From the NCBI RefSeq assembly GCF_002813325.1, contig NZ_PHUG01000001.1, positions 434,001 through 498,000 of the forward strand: a DNA stretch of 64,000 bases. The letters run 5' to 3'. The DNA is from Janthinobacterium sp. 64. Its GTDB lineage: Bacteria > Pseudomonadota > Gammaproteobacteria > Burkholderiales > Burkholderiaceae_D. Under the pieces are notes generated by a model. It ran no database searches. It had not been told where the DNA came from and saw nothing but the letters and a program-made list of their open reading frames with translations. The translations under genes were made by a program, and so were the position numbers. Below are positions 34,601 to 43,675 of the stretch, piece by piece. Position 1 is the first letter of the stretch. Each line of letters starts with the position of its first letter.

Positions 34601-37600
34601 CAGAGCCGTCCGGACGTGCACGTGCTGGCCGCGTCGAACGGCTTGCTCAATGTGGCGCCCGTCAGCGGCGCGACGCGCGGCGGCATCCGCATCGGCATGT
34701 GCGCCGCCGCTTGCGCCGGCACGGCCAGCCTGTATTCGGAAGGCACCTTGCTGCTGGCGACCAGCGGCAGCTTCCAGCTCGACGACACGGCCCGCTACGG
34801 CACGCGCAACCTGAGCCTGGCTGTGGGCGCCATCAATATCGGCTCGAACGAGGCGCTGGCGGCGGCCCAGGCCGGCGGCACGCGTCCCGCCGGTCTGACC
34901 CTGAACCAGGGTCTGCTGGACCGTTTGCTGCGCGGCGACACCAGCACGGGCGCGCCAGCGCTGCAGGCGCTGATGCTGAACGCGGCCGACAGCGTCAATT
35001 TTTATGGCGACGTGGTGCTCGACACCTACGACAAAGTCAGCGGAAAATCGAACCTGGAGCGCCTGGTGCTGACCACGCCGGCCATGTATGGCCAGGGCGG
35101 TGCCGGCACGGTGGCGACCATCCGCACGGCCAACCTGATCTGGGGCGGCGCCCTGTCGGCGCCCGGCAATGTGATCGCGCGCGGCGCCGGCACGGGCAGC
35201 GGCACCCTGAACCTGGAGGCCGAACGCATCGATTTCGGCTTCGGCCCCTTCACGCAGCCGGCCGGCGTCGCCACCTTCGACCGCATGGCGCTGGGTTTTG
35301 GCACCGTCAACCTGAAAGCGTCGGGCCAGGTCACGGCCAACCACAAGGGCAGCCTGTCCGTCTACGAGGCGCAGGGCGCGTATGAAACGGGCAAGGGCTT
35401 CCGGTACAGCGGCGGCAACCTGAACATCAGCACGCCGCTGCTGACGGGCGAGGCCGGTTCGTCGCACAGCTACACGGCGGGCGGCGCGCTGGCCGTGACG
35501 GCGCCGGCCGGCGCGCCAACCCCTTTCGCCAAAACTAACGCCGCGCTGGGCGCCCAGCTGGCCTTGAACGGCGACAGCGTGACGGTGGCGACAGCCGTGG
35601 TGTTGCCAAGCGGCAAGCTGACGATCAGCGCGCAGCACGACATCACTGTGGCCGACGCCGCGCGCATCGACATGGCGGGCCGCAAGAGCACTTTCTTCGA
35701 CGTGGATAAATACAGCTGGGGCGGTGACGTGACCCTGGACAGCCGCGTCGGCGATATCCGCGCAGCGAACGGCAGCGTGATCGACCTGTCGGCCGAGAAC
35801 AACCGCGCCGGCAGCCTGAAGGCCGTGGCCCTCGATGGCGCGGCCGGCATGGTGGAGCTGCAAGGCAAGATACTCGGTGGTGCCAGCGGCAGCTACGACG
35901 CGGGCGGCACCGTGGTGCCGTACAAGCTGGGCAGCGTGGACGTGCGTGCGCAAACCCTGGGCCCAAGTGGCACCCTGGACAGCCAGTTCGCGTCGCTGAA
36001 CAAGCGCCTGAGCGAAGGCGGCGTGACGGGCGGGCGCAGCTTCCAGCTGAAGCAGGGCGACCTGACCATCGGCAATGAACTCAAGGCAGGCGAAGTGCAG
36101 GTATCGCTCGACAACGGCCGCCTGACGGTGGCCGGCGTGATCGACGCCAGCGGCGAGCGCGTGGGCAGCATCCGCCTGGCCGGCAAGCATGGCGTCACTC
36201 TGGCCAACAACGCCGTGCTCGACGCGCATGGCACCGTCTTGCGCGTCGACAGCTATGGCAAGATCATCGATAGCCCGAACCGCGCCACGGTGGAACTGAA
36301 CGCGGGCGAGGGCGTGCTGGACCTGGCCGGCGGCGCGCAGATCGACGTGCGCCACGGCACGGCGGCCGTGCTTGGGAAGGGCAAGGGTGAATACGACGGC
36401 GCCGCGCGCGGCACGGTGGAATTGACGGCGCCGCGCCTGGGCAGCGGCGGTTCCCGCACGGACGCAGACGCGGCCACCTTCGGCGACGTCGCCATCGCCA
36501 GCGGCAGCGGTTTTACCATCCGCGGCGCGAAATCCATCGCCATCAATGCCATGCAGCGCTACGACGATGCGGCTTATGCCACGGACCTGTCGGCCAGTGG
36601 CCGCCCGTATCAGGTGGTCAACCAGGCATACCTCGACAGCAAGCATGCGGACAGCACGGCGTTTATCAATGCGGCGCTGGCCAACACGAACTTGCGCAAC
36701 AGCAAGCTGGCGGGCTTGAACACGGCCGCGTATGCCGAGGCGCTGCACTTGCGTCCCGGCGTCGATATCGTCAGCAAGACGCCAGACGGCGACCTGGTGG
36801 TGCAGGGCGACCTGGATTTGTCGGGCATGCGTTACGCCAGCCTGAACCCGCGTTTTCAAGTAACGAATGCGCGCGGCTCTGGCGAGGTGGGCAGCCTGCT
36901 GCTGCGCGCCGGCGGCGATTTGAATATCTATGGCAGCATCAATGACGGCTTCGCGCCGCCGCCGTCCACGCAGGACGACAAGGGCTGGTTGCTGTTGCCG
37001 GGGCGAGACATCAACGGCAGCGACGTCATCGTGCCGGGCACGGGCGTGACCATGGCCGACGGCACCATCTTCCCGGGCGGCGTCACACTCAATTACGACG
37101 TGCCCGTCAAGGCGCTGAGTTTCCGCGCCAACACGCGCCTGCCCGTGGATGTGGTCCTGAACCAGGTGCTCACCTTGCCGGCCGGCACGGTCCTGGCGGC
37201 CGCCGTGCGCGACAGCGCCGGCAATATCGTCCACGCGGCGGGTACCTTGCTGGCCACGGAACAGACCTTTACTGCCGGCATGCGGCTCGACGCGGGCAGC
37301 GTGGTCGCGCAAATGGTCAAGGTGCGCGCCATGACCTGGCCGAAAGGCGTTGCCTTGCCGGGCTTGCTGGGTGAGCGCAACGTGGTCACCCTCAGTGGCA
37401 AAGTGGAGCTGCCCGTCGGCGCGCTGATCCCGAACGGCACGGACGTCAAGCTGTTGCCCGGCGTGGATGCCATCGAACTGCGTCCGGAAGAGGCGGGCCG
37501 TCAGGGCAAGCTGTGGGCCATCGCACCGATGCTGGCCGAAGGTTCGCAATCGTGGGGCATGCGCCTGGCGGCCGGCGCCGACCTGGACGCTGCCGACACG

Positions 37601-40600
37601 CGCAGCGTGCAGGCGCACCCGTCGCACGGCACCTTGCGCCTGGCCGACAGCCATTACGGCATGTATGGCATCATGATCCCGCCGAAAGGGGTGCAGTACT
37701 GGACGCAGGCGGCGCAGGAGCTGGGCGAGCGCGAAGGCATCGTCGGCATCGTGGCGGGCGAACCGATCACCGAGGAATTCATCAGCCAGTTCGGCCAGAC
37801 CGTGGCGGAATTTTGCGCTGGCGACGCCAGCATGTGCGTGCTGAAGCTGGCCTATGTGTGGACCAAGGCCGGCGCCGAAGAATTCGCCGACCCGAGCGTG
37901 AAGGCGGGCGACGTGGTCGACCTGGCCGGCCTGGGCTGGCCCACCATGTGCGAGGAAAACCCCACCTGGTGCGGCACATCCAACCCCACGTATGACAACA
38001 AGGCGTCCAGCCTGCGCTACAGCGTGCTGCGCACGGGCACGGGCGACCTGGATCTCGTCAGCGGCGGCGACTTGCGCATGGACAGCCTGTACGGCGTGTA
38101 CACGGCCGGCATGTCGTCGGTGGCGACGGCGGCCGGCGACCCGTACAACCTGCCGCGCGCGCGCAATCTGGACGGCACGGTGCTGTCCAACCCCGATGGC
38201 GCGCATGAGCGTCTGGTCGATGGCGGCGCAGACAGTCTCTACCGCGCCTGGTATCCGGACCAGGGTGGCAATCTGCTGCTGCGGGTGGCCGGCGACCTGA
38301 GCGGCTCGCTGGTCGGCGCGTCCGCCGCCACCAACGGGCGCCCCGTCAGCAAGGATGGTCCCGGCGATTCGGTGGCGGTGGGCAACTGGCTGTGGCGCCA
38401 GGGCAGCGGTGGCGTGGACACGGGCGGTCCGGCCCAGCCGACGGCGTGGTGGATCAATTTCGGCAGCTATGTGGGCCGCGATACCCTGGCCGATACCGTG
38501 CTGGGCTTTACGGGCTTCGGCACCTTGGGCGGCGGCAATGTGCGCGCCGAGGTGGCGGGCGACGCGGGCGTGCTGGCACCGAAGGTTGCCACCGTGTATG
38601 ACATCAGCATCAATCCGCGTTCGCAGGGCTTGCTGCTGGCCGTGGGCAGCACGGGCCGCGTGCTGGCCGACGGCAGCCTGCAACTGACGGGCGGCGGCGA
38701 CCTGGACCTGCGCGTGGGTGGCGGCCTCAATCCGGCCAGGCAGTCCGGCGGCGGCCACTTGAATGGCGCGCTGGCCGACTTGCGCGGTCACGTGGAGGTG
38801 GCCGCTGCCCAGCTGGGCAAGGTCGCGCTGCAGTACGGCACGCGCTCGACCGACCATGTGCCGCTGGAAACGCGCGCCTTCGACGCCTTCCGCGCCACCC
38901 GCGCCACGCCGCAGGGCGGCATGACCCTGGTGCCCGGCGACGCCACTTTCAATGTGGCCACCCTGGGCGACCAGGTGCTGCAGGATGTGGCCGACCCCGG
39001 CCGCGTACCGATGTTCAACGCCGCGTCGTATACGAGCGCAGCGGGCGAAGCGGGCGCCGGCTACAGCTGGTTCAGCCTGTGGACGCCGCGCACGGCGCTC
39101 GACCTGTTCTCCGCCGGAGGCAACATGACGCCGCTGACCGCGCCGATCGGCACGGCCACCGACCTGGCCGTCGTCTATCCCTCCATCGTGCGGGCCGCGG
39201 CCGCGAATGGCAGCTTGTACTATGGCAAGACCATCACGGACTGGGGTGGCGCAACCGCGTATGCCGATCCTTTGCTGCTGGCGCCGTCGCCAAACGCCCA
39301 GCTGGAATGGCTGGCCGGCGATTCCATTTATGCGGGCGGCTACGCCGTCAGCCAGTCCGGCGCGGCCGCCGACAGCATGGCGACGCCGTTCAAGCCAGCC
39401 TTCGCGGCCTGGAACCTCAGGCCCGGCAGCCAGACTGCCCTGGGCGGCAATGTTTCGAGCACGGGCGTGCCGTCGTCGCAGTGGAACGCTCCGCTGTTCG
39501 CCTTCGGCCCCGATTCCGCCGCCGGTCCGGCCAACAGCGGCACGCAAGCGGCGCGCATCTACGCCGTGAAGGGCGATCTGATCGGCGTCAATAGCGGCCG
39601 CATGGTCGCGTTCTACGATGCCAAACACGCAGGCGTCACCTGGTACGAGGGGGCGCAACCGGTGTGGATGAAGGCGGGCCGCGATATCGTCGGCAGCGGC
39701 ACGGCGCTGCTGGAAGCCATCGACGGCACGGGCGGTGGCGACATGATGTTCAGCAATTACAGCAACCTGTTCGTGCACAACAACGCGTTCGACGTGTCGG
39801 TGGTCTCGGCCGGGCGCGATATCCTGAACAGCTCCTTCAACGTGGCCGGCCCCGGCACGCTCGACATCAGCGCCGGACGCAACATATTGATGCAGGACAA
39901 GGGCAGCGTCGTCAGCCTCGGTCCCGTCGTCGCGGGAGACAAGCGCCCGGGCGCCGGCATCGCCATGCAGGCCGGCGTGGGCGCGGCCGGTCTCGACTAC
40001 CTGCGCTTCGTCAAGCCCTATCTTGACCCGGCGAACGTGGCGCAGTCGGGCGTGCCGCTGGCCGAGCAGGCCGGCAAGGTGGTGAAATCGTACGGCGGCG
40101 AACTGGCCACCTGGCTCGGTGAACGCTACGGCTTCAAGGGCACGGCCGCCGAGGCGCAGGCCTTTTATCTCGCCTTGCCCGAGCCGCAGCAGCGCGTGTT
40201 CGCCCGCGACGTGTATTTCGCGGAACTGAAGGCGGGCGGGCGCGAGTTCAACGATGCGGACAGCGCACGCTATGGCAGCTTCCTGCGCAGCCGCAACGCC
40301 ATCGCGGCCCTGGCGCCGGCCACGGACGCGAACGGCAAGGCGATTGCCTATGCGGGCGACATCATCATGTACCGCGGCCTGTATTCCAAGTGGAACGACG
40401 GCGAGCAGCGCAGGGATTACTTCCCCCGCAGCGGCTACGTGCACACCAACTTCGGCGGCGGCATCCAGATGCTGACACCGGGCGGCAAGCAGGTACTGGG
40501 CATCGAAGGCGAGGCGCCGCCGTCGACCTCGGGCGTCATCACCAAGGGCGGCGGCAACATCGACCTGTTCTCGCACGGTAGTATTTTGCTGGGCCAGAGC

Positions 40601-41269
40601 CGCATCATGACGACGTTTGGCGGCGATATCCTCGGCTGGTCGTCGGCGGGCGACATCAACGCAGGCCGTGGTTCGAAGTCGACCATCGTCTACACGCCGC
40701 CCAAGCGTGTGTATGACAACTGGGGCAACGTGACCCTGTCGTCCGACGTGCCGAGCACGGGCGCCGGCATCGCCACGCTGGCGCCGATTGCCGAAGTGCC
40801 GGCCGGCGACGTGGACTTGCTGGCCCCGCTGGGTACCATCGATGCGGGCGAGGCGGGCATCCGCGTGTCGGGCAGCGTCAACCTGGCCGCGCTGACCGTG
40901 ATGAACGCGGCGAATATCCAGGTCAAGGGCGAATCCAAGGGCATGCCGACGGTGGCGTCCGTCAACGTGGCCGCCATGACGAACGCCAGCGCGGCTGCCA
41001 CGCAGGCGACGGCGGCGGCGCAGGACGTGGTGCAGCGCGAGCGCGCCGCCACCCGTTCCGCGCAGCCATCGGTGTTTACGGTACGCGTGCTGGGCTTTGG
41101 CAGCGACGCGCAGCCCGACAGCGCGCAAGCGGCGCCGCAGGACGGCGCGCGCACCGAGGCGGCCGACTACAACCCGCGCAGCGCCGTGCGCGTGCTGGGC
41201 CTGGGCCCGCTGCCGGAATCGGCCACGCGCCAGCTGACGGCGCAAGAGCGCAGCAGGTTGTCGCCATGA
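28670..41269 (+). CDS. Giant filamentous haemagglutinin-family exoprotein, DUF3739 type (4199 aa), cassette 1
   Basis: A 4199-aa surface or secreted beta-helix protein. A Sec signal lies at about residues 30-52 (TPLAYALTTMLMAGAFTTPARA). A two-partner-secretion haemagglutination domain follows, with ILNWETFNVGKDTTLTFQQ, NDPLARPSQIQGQIKADGTV and MLVNRNGIVFNGTSQVDTRS. Long beta-repeat arrays rich in Gly/Ala/Val/Asp fill the middle. The end (GDVDLLAPLGTIDAGEAGIR) is typical of the DUF3739 module. The start at 28670 is chosen because CCAGGAAACC precedes it and the same MT-F-TA start occurs in the paralogue. It is probably an adhesin or biofilm protein secreted through a TpsB transporter not found in the window. 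Its stop overlaps a second sigma gene. Confidence 0.93.
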   Translation: MTKFYTAQRPVPNVDTGAQRSSTLGSRLRLTPLAYALTTMLMAGAFTTPARAQQAFSGGWFAAKGAAQNTASTSGRLPNGQPLPLGSRPDGQQQQANQQLQRSLNNLNLAARAIAAQQASQAQARQAAAGGASVPNGLAQGGLQVDTNSLTAGWLNAQGPVQTVANGKTAVVVQQTADKAILNWETFNVGKDTTLTFQQQKDWAVLNRVNDPLARPSQIQGQIKADGTVMLVNRNGIVFNGTSQVDTRSLVAAAARISDAQFQKNGIYSPGTAGAATFTDADGKVQVQAGARLASNAPKGSTEGGGYVMLLGKEVHNGGEINTPKGQALLAAGDSFTIKKGVGTDGNPLSSTRGSEVTPQFAAGGTAGKVVNTGLIQAREGDITLAGRDVRQEGVVLATTTAATRGTVHLNALGSDAAVTVGRGATTAILVEDDGKTTALDSQRDAMRGPAVSAEQNISLVNDRRDQSRIEIGSAGTVEFIGDSLTLATGGQIAVNAASRSLVRDGAQLDVSGAVGVKVAMAANNIEINVQGNEQRDAPVNRDGKALINNSIWVDRRKLVFVPKGTNGYDSDRWYTAGGLLEVAGYLGTQGHSVSEWMAQGGTVSFGGKDVVTQAGSGINLSGGTLDVQTGALRQTWLKGADGKLYEAGSAPADLAYLGVYKGYEEEHARWGKDASAFYASPLIAAQKRLENGYTVGRDAGKLVIATGSAVLEGAIAGEVFQGERQTQTPQALLDGYQQSQLAAAQRGQLIVGQYQPMFDKRTGVLQHALSAVMDEVRLTRVQDGIAAGLGVTGALDAEREGRLLLDTNLLNSQQLGAIRLAAKGAITVDSALQVADGGNITLFGNDVAINSSLRSHGGSILAGNVLNQIGALGMLDTVVNPGGPAGKLLLADGVTLDTSGLLSSVLRDPLAAAGLPYLNGGTVSLRAFGDVRIGNGSLIDVTSGAAILSQAKQQGGKGGNVALASYGPEADLVLGEGAQVRGHGVAGGGKLELQANQIVIGHMEKPGAGTLQLGGDFFDKGFSSYSLLGKQGVTVADGTQVDVRMPVLRVVDNEKLALWTPEQFTENALKGTLTQRKGASLALQVGDVQSDAADMASAELLVGKGAVVNVDAGQSIKLASVGQLTVEGRLNAWGGKISLGGVGVAVNVSEAVEAAGHGRSLWIGETAVLDVASRAVTATDVQGRRYGKVIDGGSIVIGGEIDHAQGSTSAASLFVVVRDGAVLDASGAHAVLDVNGAAIDVASAGGSIALASNNGLYLDGQLLARAGGAGAAGGSLSVATGTPVYLKVLATDKVLQGRQLALTQRQGASDLAEHVSARDAAATLQYGHGRFSVEQVEAGGFGSLALLGAASFDGDVSLHLQQSFQLYGAPVLTPGSKPGAKVSVTAPYVRLASIKPAGKDFYVTPGTAGESPMAGQVSIAGDLIDVRGLVNIVADDVRLSSRGDLRFLLSPLGWGGAEATTVLSSPGDMTLAAAQLYPDTGAGAAVRVGYGRTDGKFGYDPARSLRIARTTDSLPAMPYSAFGSLELEAAHIEQGGVVRAPLGRLAIGAARYENDKSLSVNLLANSISSVSGAGLVMPYGGTVDGQSWNVDGKLATFMGVGGFNAQGGLRVGVEMAGVAVQVQPGALLDLSGGGELTGAGFIAGRGGSTDARYHPLAQVNANGGFILPGLATNPVYAIVPGVQAPQAPSGAADAAIGRQVTIGNGVPGLAAGTYTLMPSTYALLPGAFRVELNGLAGQGSAGTLAQPLRNGSWAAPGTLSIAGTDIRAPLASQLIITPAKVVRTYSQYNEMGYAAFALADAQTRGIPRAMLPADAKTLKLNLAPGGGLETFQFHGTGKFGAAEGGYGGTVVLMSSNTSAGEIELLADGAPASGDAKQVSIRASSLNNIGAARIVVGNAPTVEYGQGGNYVNFGVQSARAIYLRAGAVLSAPEVFLVAQDPGNSELGDGVIDIAPGAGINTLGRGKAAYDANDGFIYQSRPDVHVLAASNGLLNVAPVSGATRGGIRIGMCAAACAGTASLYSEGTLLLATSGSFQLDDTARYGTRNLSLAVGAINIGSNEALAAAQAGGTRPAGLTLNQGLLDRLLRGDTSTGAPALQALMLNAADSVNFYGDVVLDTYDKVSGKSNLERLVLTTPAMYGQGGAGTVATIRTANLIWGGALSAPGNVIARGAGTGSGTLNLEAERIDFGFGPFTQPAGVATFDRMALGFGTVNLKASGQVTANHKGSLSVYEAQGAYETGKGFRYSGGNLNISTPLLTGEAGSSHSYTAGGALAVTAPAGAPTPFAKTNAALGAQLALNGDSVTVATAVVLPSGKLTISAQHDITVADAARIDMAGRKSTFFDVDKYSWGGDVTLDSRVGDIRAANGSVIDLSAENNRAGSLKAVALDGAAGMVELQGKILGGASGSYDAGGTVVPYKLGSVDVRAQTLGPSGTLDSQFASLNKRLSEGGVTGGRSFQLKQGDLTIGNELKAGEVQVSLDNGRLTVAGVIDASGERVGSIRLAGKHGVTLANNAVLDAHGTVLRVDSYGKIIDSPNRATVELNAGEGVLDLAGGAQIDVRHGTAAVLGKGKGEYDGAARGTVELTAPRLGSGGSRTDADAATFGDVAIASGSGFTIRGAKSIAINAMQRYDDAAYATDLSASGRPYQVVNQAYLDSKHADSTAFINAALANTNLRNSKLAGLNTAAYAEALHLRPGVDIVSKTPDGDLVVQGDLDLSGMRYASLNPRFQVTNARGSGEVGSLLLRAGGDLNIYGSINDGFAPPPSTQDDKGWLLLPGRDINGSDVIVPGTGVTMADGTIFPGGVTLNYDVPVKALSFRANTRLPVDVVLNQVLTLPAGTVLAAAVRDSAGNIVHAAGTLLATEQTFTAGMRLDAGSVVAQMVKVRAMTWPKGVALPGLLGERNVVTLSGKVELPVGALIPNGTDVKLLPGVDAIELRPEEAGRQGKLWAIAPMLAEGSQSWGMRLAAGADLDAADTRSVQAHPSHGTLRLADSHYGMYGIMIPPKGVQYWTQAAQELGEREGIVGIVAGEPITEEFISQFGQTVAEFCAGDASMCVLKLAYVWTKAGAEEFADPSVKAGDVVDLAGLGWPTMCEENPTWCGTSNPTYDNKASSLRYSVLRTGTGDLDLVSGGDLRMDSLYGVYTAGMSSVATAAGDPYNLPRARNLDGTVLSNPDGAHERLVDGGADSLYRAWYPDQGGNLLLRVAGDLSGSLVGASAATNGRPVSKDGPGDSVAVGNWLWRQGSGGVDTGGPAQPTAWWINFGSYVGRDTLADTVLGFTGFGTLGGGNVRAEVAGDAGVLAPKVATVYDISINPRSQGLLLAVGSTGRVLADGSLQLTGGGDLDLRVGGGLNPARQSGGGHLNGALADLRGHVEVAAAQLGKVALQYGTRSTDHVPLETRAFDAFRATRATPQGGMTLVPGDATFNVATLGDQVLQDVADPGRVPMFNAASYTSAAGEAGAGYSWFSLWTPRTALDLFSAGGNMTPLTAPIGTATDLAVVYPSIVRAAAANGSLYYGKTITDWGGATAYADPLLLAPSPNAQLEWLAGDSIYAGGYAVSQSGAAADSMATPFKPAFAAWNLRPGSQTALGGNVSSTGVPSSQWNAPLFAFGPDSAAGPANSGTQAARIYAVKGDLIGVNSGRMVAFYDAKHAGVTWYEGAQPVWMKAGRDIVGSGTALLEAIDGTGGGDMMFSNYSNLFVHNNAFDVSVVSAGRDILNSSFNVAGPGTLDISAGRNILMQDKGSVVSLGPVVAGDKRPGAGIAMQAGVGAAGLDYLRFVKPYLDPANVAQSGVPLAEQAGKVVKSYGGELATWLGERYGFKGTAAEAQAFYLALPEPQQRVFARDVYFAELKAGGREFNDADSARYGSFLRSRNAIAALAPATDANGKAIAYAGDIIMYRGLYSKWNDGEQRRDYFPRSGYVHTNFGGGIQMLTPGGKQVLGIEGEAPPSTSGVITKGGGNIDLFSHGSILLGQSRIMTTFGGDILGWSSAGDINAGRGSKSTIVYTPPKRVYDNWGNVTLSSDVPSTGAGIATLAPIAEVPAGDVDLLAPLGTIDAGEAGIRVSGSVNLAALTVMNAANIQVKGESKGMPTVASVNVAAMTNASAAATQATAAAQDVVQRERAATRSAQPSVFTVRVLGFGSDAQPDSAQAAPQDGARTEAADYNPRSAVRVLGLGPLPESATRQLTAQERSRLSP

Positions 41270-41979
41270 TGGCCCGTCTGGCGAGTACGGTTGATCCCTT
41301 GCGCATGGTGGGCATGCAGTGGTACCGGCCCGCCATCCGGCCCCGCTTGCAGGCGGCCAACGACGTGGCGGCGCCAGGGCAGGGCGCCCAGCTGCAAGCG
41401 GTGCTGGAAAGCAATTATGCAGGCTTGCACCGGCGCCTGACGCGCCACCTGGGTTGCGCCGAACTGGCCAGCGACAGCCTGCATGACGCCTGGCTGCGCC
41501 TGGGCGCGTGGACGGCATGGGACGGCGCGGCGCTGGCGCACAGCCCCGTCGCCTATGTGTTCCGCGTGGCCTGCAATGCGGCCATGGACAGCCTGCGCCG
41601 CAACCGCGCCTGGCTGTATGCGGACGAAGGCGATGGCGGTGGAGCTGGCGCTGGCGCTGCCGGCCTCGTCGATTTCCTGGCCGATACGGCGGCAGGGCCG
41701 GAACGCCTGGCCGAGCTGCAGGCGGACGTGCGCCGGCTGGCGCAGGCCGTCGCGCTACTGCCGCGGCGCCACCAGCAAGTGCTCGAAGCGCTGCGCGTGG
41801 ACGAGCTGACCCGGCAGGAGGTGGCCGAGCGGCATGACATGTCGCTGCGCAATGTCGATACGGCCTTGCGCCAGGCGCTCGACCACTGTGCGCGCCACAC
41901 GGGCCATGCGGCGCTGGGCGGCGCCGGCACGCCCCGGCGCAGTCTGAGGCTGAAGGTACGTTCGCGTACAGACGCGTAG
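41266..41979 (+). CDS. Second ECF sigma factor, coupled to the exoprotein gene
   Basis: A 237-aa sigma-70 family ECF protein. The first 45 residues are extra; then LQAVLESNYAGLHRRLTRHLGCAELASDSLHDAWLRLGAW matches region 2, PVAYVFRVACNAAMDSLRRNR the DNA-melting helix, and LAQAVALLPRRHQQVLEALRVDELTRQEVAERHDMSLRNVDTALRQAL region 4. It starts inside the exoprotein stop codon (ATGATGG, ATG at 41266 or 41269), so its translation depends on ribosomes finishing the 12.6-kb exoprotein gene. No FecR partner is beside it. The gene may be a feed-forward regulator. Confidence 0.85.
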   Translation: MMARLASTVDPLRMVGMQWYRPAIRPRLQAANDVAAPGQGAQLQAVLESNYAGLHRRLTRHLGCAELASDSLHDAWLRLGAWTAWDGAALAHSPVAYVFRVACNAAMDSLRRNRAWLYADEGDGGGAGAGAAGLVDFLADTAAGPERLAELQADVRRLAQAVALLPRRHQQVLEALRVDELTRQEVAERHDMSLRNVDTALRQALDHCARHTGHAALGGAGTPRRSLRLKVRSRTDA

Positions 41980-42055
41980 CACTCCTGTCGCCAGACTGGT
42001 GCTTCGGGCCTGCATGCGCCCACCCAGCCAGTCCATAGCCAGGAGGAAGCGCGAG

Positions 42056-42715
42056 ATGACAGAGTGTAATCACATCAATGCCGGCCGGCGCGGCGTGCTG
42101 ATCGCCGGCGCGCTGTCGGCCACGGCCGTGGCCGTGCCCAGTGTGGCGGGAGCGGCGGGAGCGGTGAATACGGCGACCCAGGCCGGTGTTTCTCCCCCGC
42201 CCGTGCTGATGCAAGTCAGCTTCGACGTCAACGGCCGGCGCCACAGCCTGGAACTCGACACGCGCACCAGCTTGCTCGACGCCTTGCGCGAACATTTACA
42301 GCTGACGGGCACCAAAAAGGGCTGCGACCACGGCCAGTGCGGCGCCTGCACCGTCATGCTTGACGGCCAGCGCATCAATGCCTGCCTGACCCTGGCCGTG
42401 ATGCATGACGGCGCCAGGGTCACCACCATCGAGGGACTGGGCACGCCGGACAAGCTGCACCCGATGCAAGCCGCCTTCATCGCGCATGACGGCTTTCAAT
42501 GCGGCTACTGCACCCCGGGGCAGATCTGCTCGGCCGTCGCCGCGCTGGCAGAACTCCGCCAGGGCATCCCCAGCCACGTCAGCACCGACTTGAACGCGGC
42601 CCCGCAGGCGACACCCGAGGAATTGCGCGAACGCATGAGCGGCAACATCTGCCGCTGCGGCGCCTACTCCAACATCATCGAAGCGATCACCGAGGTGGCG
42701 GGGAGGCCGGCATGA
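42056..42715 (+). CDS. paoA: Periplasmic aldehyde oxidoreductase, 2Fe-2S subunit PaoA
   Basis: Small iron-sulfur subunit of the molybdenum-cytosine-dinucleotide aldehyde oxidoreductase (PaoABC, xanthine oxidase family). It has 219 aa with a Tat signal ([22 protein letters not shown], twin arginine at about residue 10). The plant-ferredoxin 2Fe-2S cluster is [19 protein letters not shown] and the second cluster [10 protein letters not shown] with [16 protein letters not shown] just before the ATG at 42056 fixes the start. It overlaps the flavin subunit gene (ATGA). It oxidises aromatic aldehydes in the periplasm, probably as a detoxification enzyme. Confidence 0.95.
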   Translation: MTECNHINAGRRGVLIAGALSATAVAVPSVAGAAGAVNTATQAGVSPPPVLMQVSFDVNGRRHSLELDTRTSLLDALREHLQLTGTKKGCDHGQCGACTVMLDGQRINACLTLAVMHDGARVTTIEGLGTPDKLHPMQAAFIAHDGFQCGYCTPGQICSAVAALAELRQGIPSHVSTDLNAAPQATPEELRERMSGNICRCGAYSNIIEAITEVAGRPA

Positions 42716-43671
42716 GAGTGTTCAGCTACCAGAAGGCTGCCACGCCGGCCGAAGCGGCGGCCGCCGCCGTGAACACGCCGGGCGCTCGCTTCATCGCGGG
42801 CGGCACGAATCTGCTCGACCTGATGAAGCTGGAAATCGAAACGCCCGCGCATCTGATCGACGTCAATGGCCTCGCGCTGGACAAGGTGGAGGCGACGAAG
42901 GACGGCGGCTTGCGCATCGGCGCCCTGGTGCGCAACACGGCGCTGGCAGCCCACGCCACGGTGCGCCGCGACTATGCCGTGCTGTCGCGCGCCTTGCTGG
43001 CCGGCGCCTCGGCGCAATTGCGCAACAAGGCGACGACGGCGGGCAACCTGCTGCAGCGCACGCGCTGCCCTTACTTTTATGACACGAACCAGGCCTGCAA
43101 CAAGCGCATGCCGGGCAGCGGCTGCCCGGCCATCGCCGGTTTCAGCCGGCCGCTGGCCATTCTGGGCGGCAGCGAGGCCTGCATCGCCACGCACCCGAGC
43201 GACATGGCCGTGGCCATGCGCGTGCTCGACGCCGGCATCGACACGGTGCGGGCCGACGGCAGCACGCGCACGATCCCGATTGCCGACTTTTACCGCTTGC
43301 CGGGCAATATGCCGCACGTGGAAACCGTGCTGCAGCCGGGTGAGCTGATCACCAGCGTGACCTTGCCCCCGCCCGTCGCCGGCACGCACGTCTACCGCAA
43401 GGTGCGCGACCGCGCCTCGTACGCGTTTGCGCTGGTGTCCGTGGCGGCCATCATCTTGCCCAACGGCACTGGCAAGCTGGCCCTGGGCGGCGTCGCGCCG
43501 CAGCCTTGGAGAAACACTGCCGCCGAGCAGGCCATGCCCGAGGGCGCGGCCGCCGTGAGCGAACGGCTGCTGGCCGGTGCCCATCCCACCGCCGACAACG
43601 GCTTCAAGCTGATCCTGGCGCAGCGCACGATAGCGGCCGTGCTGGCGCAAGCACCCGACCAGAAAGGATAG
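42712..43671 (+). CDS. paoB: Periplasmic aldehyde oxidoreductase, FAD subunit PaoB
   Basis: A 319-aa FAD-binding subunit of PaoABC. The FAD-site signature is [29 protein letters not shown], followed by [29 protein letters not shown]. The extra cysteines ([20 protein letters not shown]) supply the 4Fe-4S cluster that distinguishes PaoB from other family members. The C-terminal CO-dehydrogenase-flavoprotein domain follows. The start at 42712 makes an ATGA overlap with paoA. It passes electrons between the cofactors of the PaoA and PaoC subunits. Confidence 0.95.
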   Translation: MRVFSYQKAATPAEAAAAAVNTPGARFIAGGTNLLDLMKLEIETPAHLIDVNGLALDKVEATKDGGLRIGALVRNTALAAHATVRRDYAVLSRALLAGASAQLRNKATTAGNLLQRTRCPYFYDTNQACNKRMPGSGCPAIAGFSRPLAILGGSEACIATHPSDMAVAMRVLDAGIDTVRADGSTRTIPIADFYRLPGNMPHVETVLQPGELITSVTLPPPVAGTHVYRKVRDRASYAFALVSVAAIILPNGTGKLALGGVAPQPWRNTAAEQAMPEGAAAVSERLLAGAHPTADNGFKLILAQRTIAAVLAQAPDQKG

Positions 43672-43675
43672 CGCC

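Noticed and set aside
31097..42295. 3732-aa open frame on the minus strand opposite the exoprotein
   Set aside because: Strong codon bias of the + strand gene keeps this antisense frame free of stops; its translation is His/Arg/Ala-rich with no domain.
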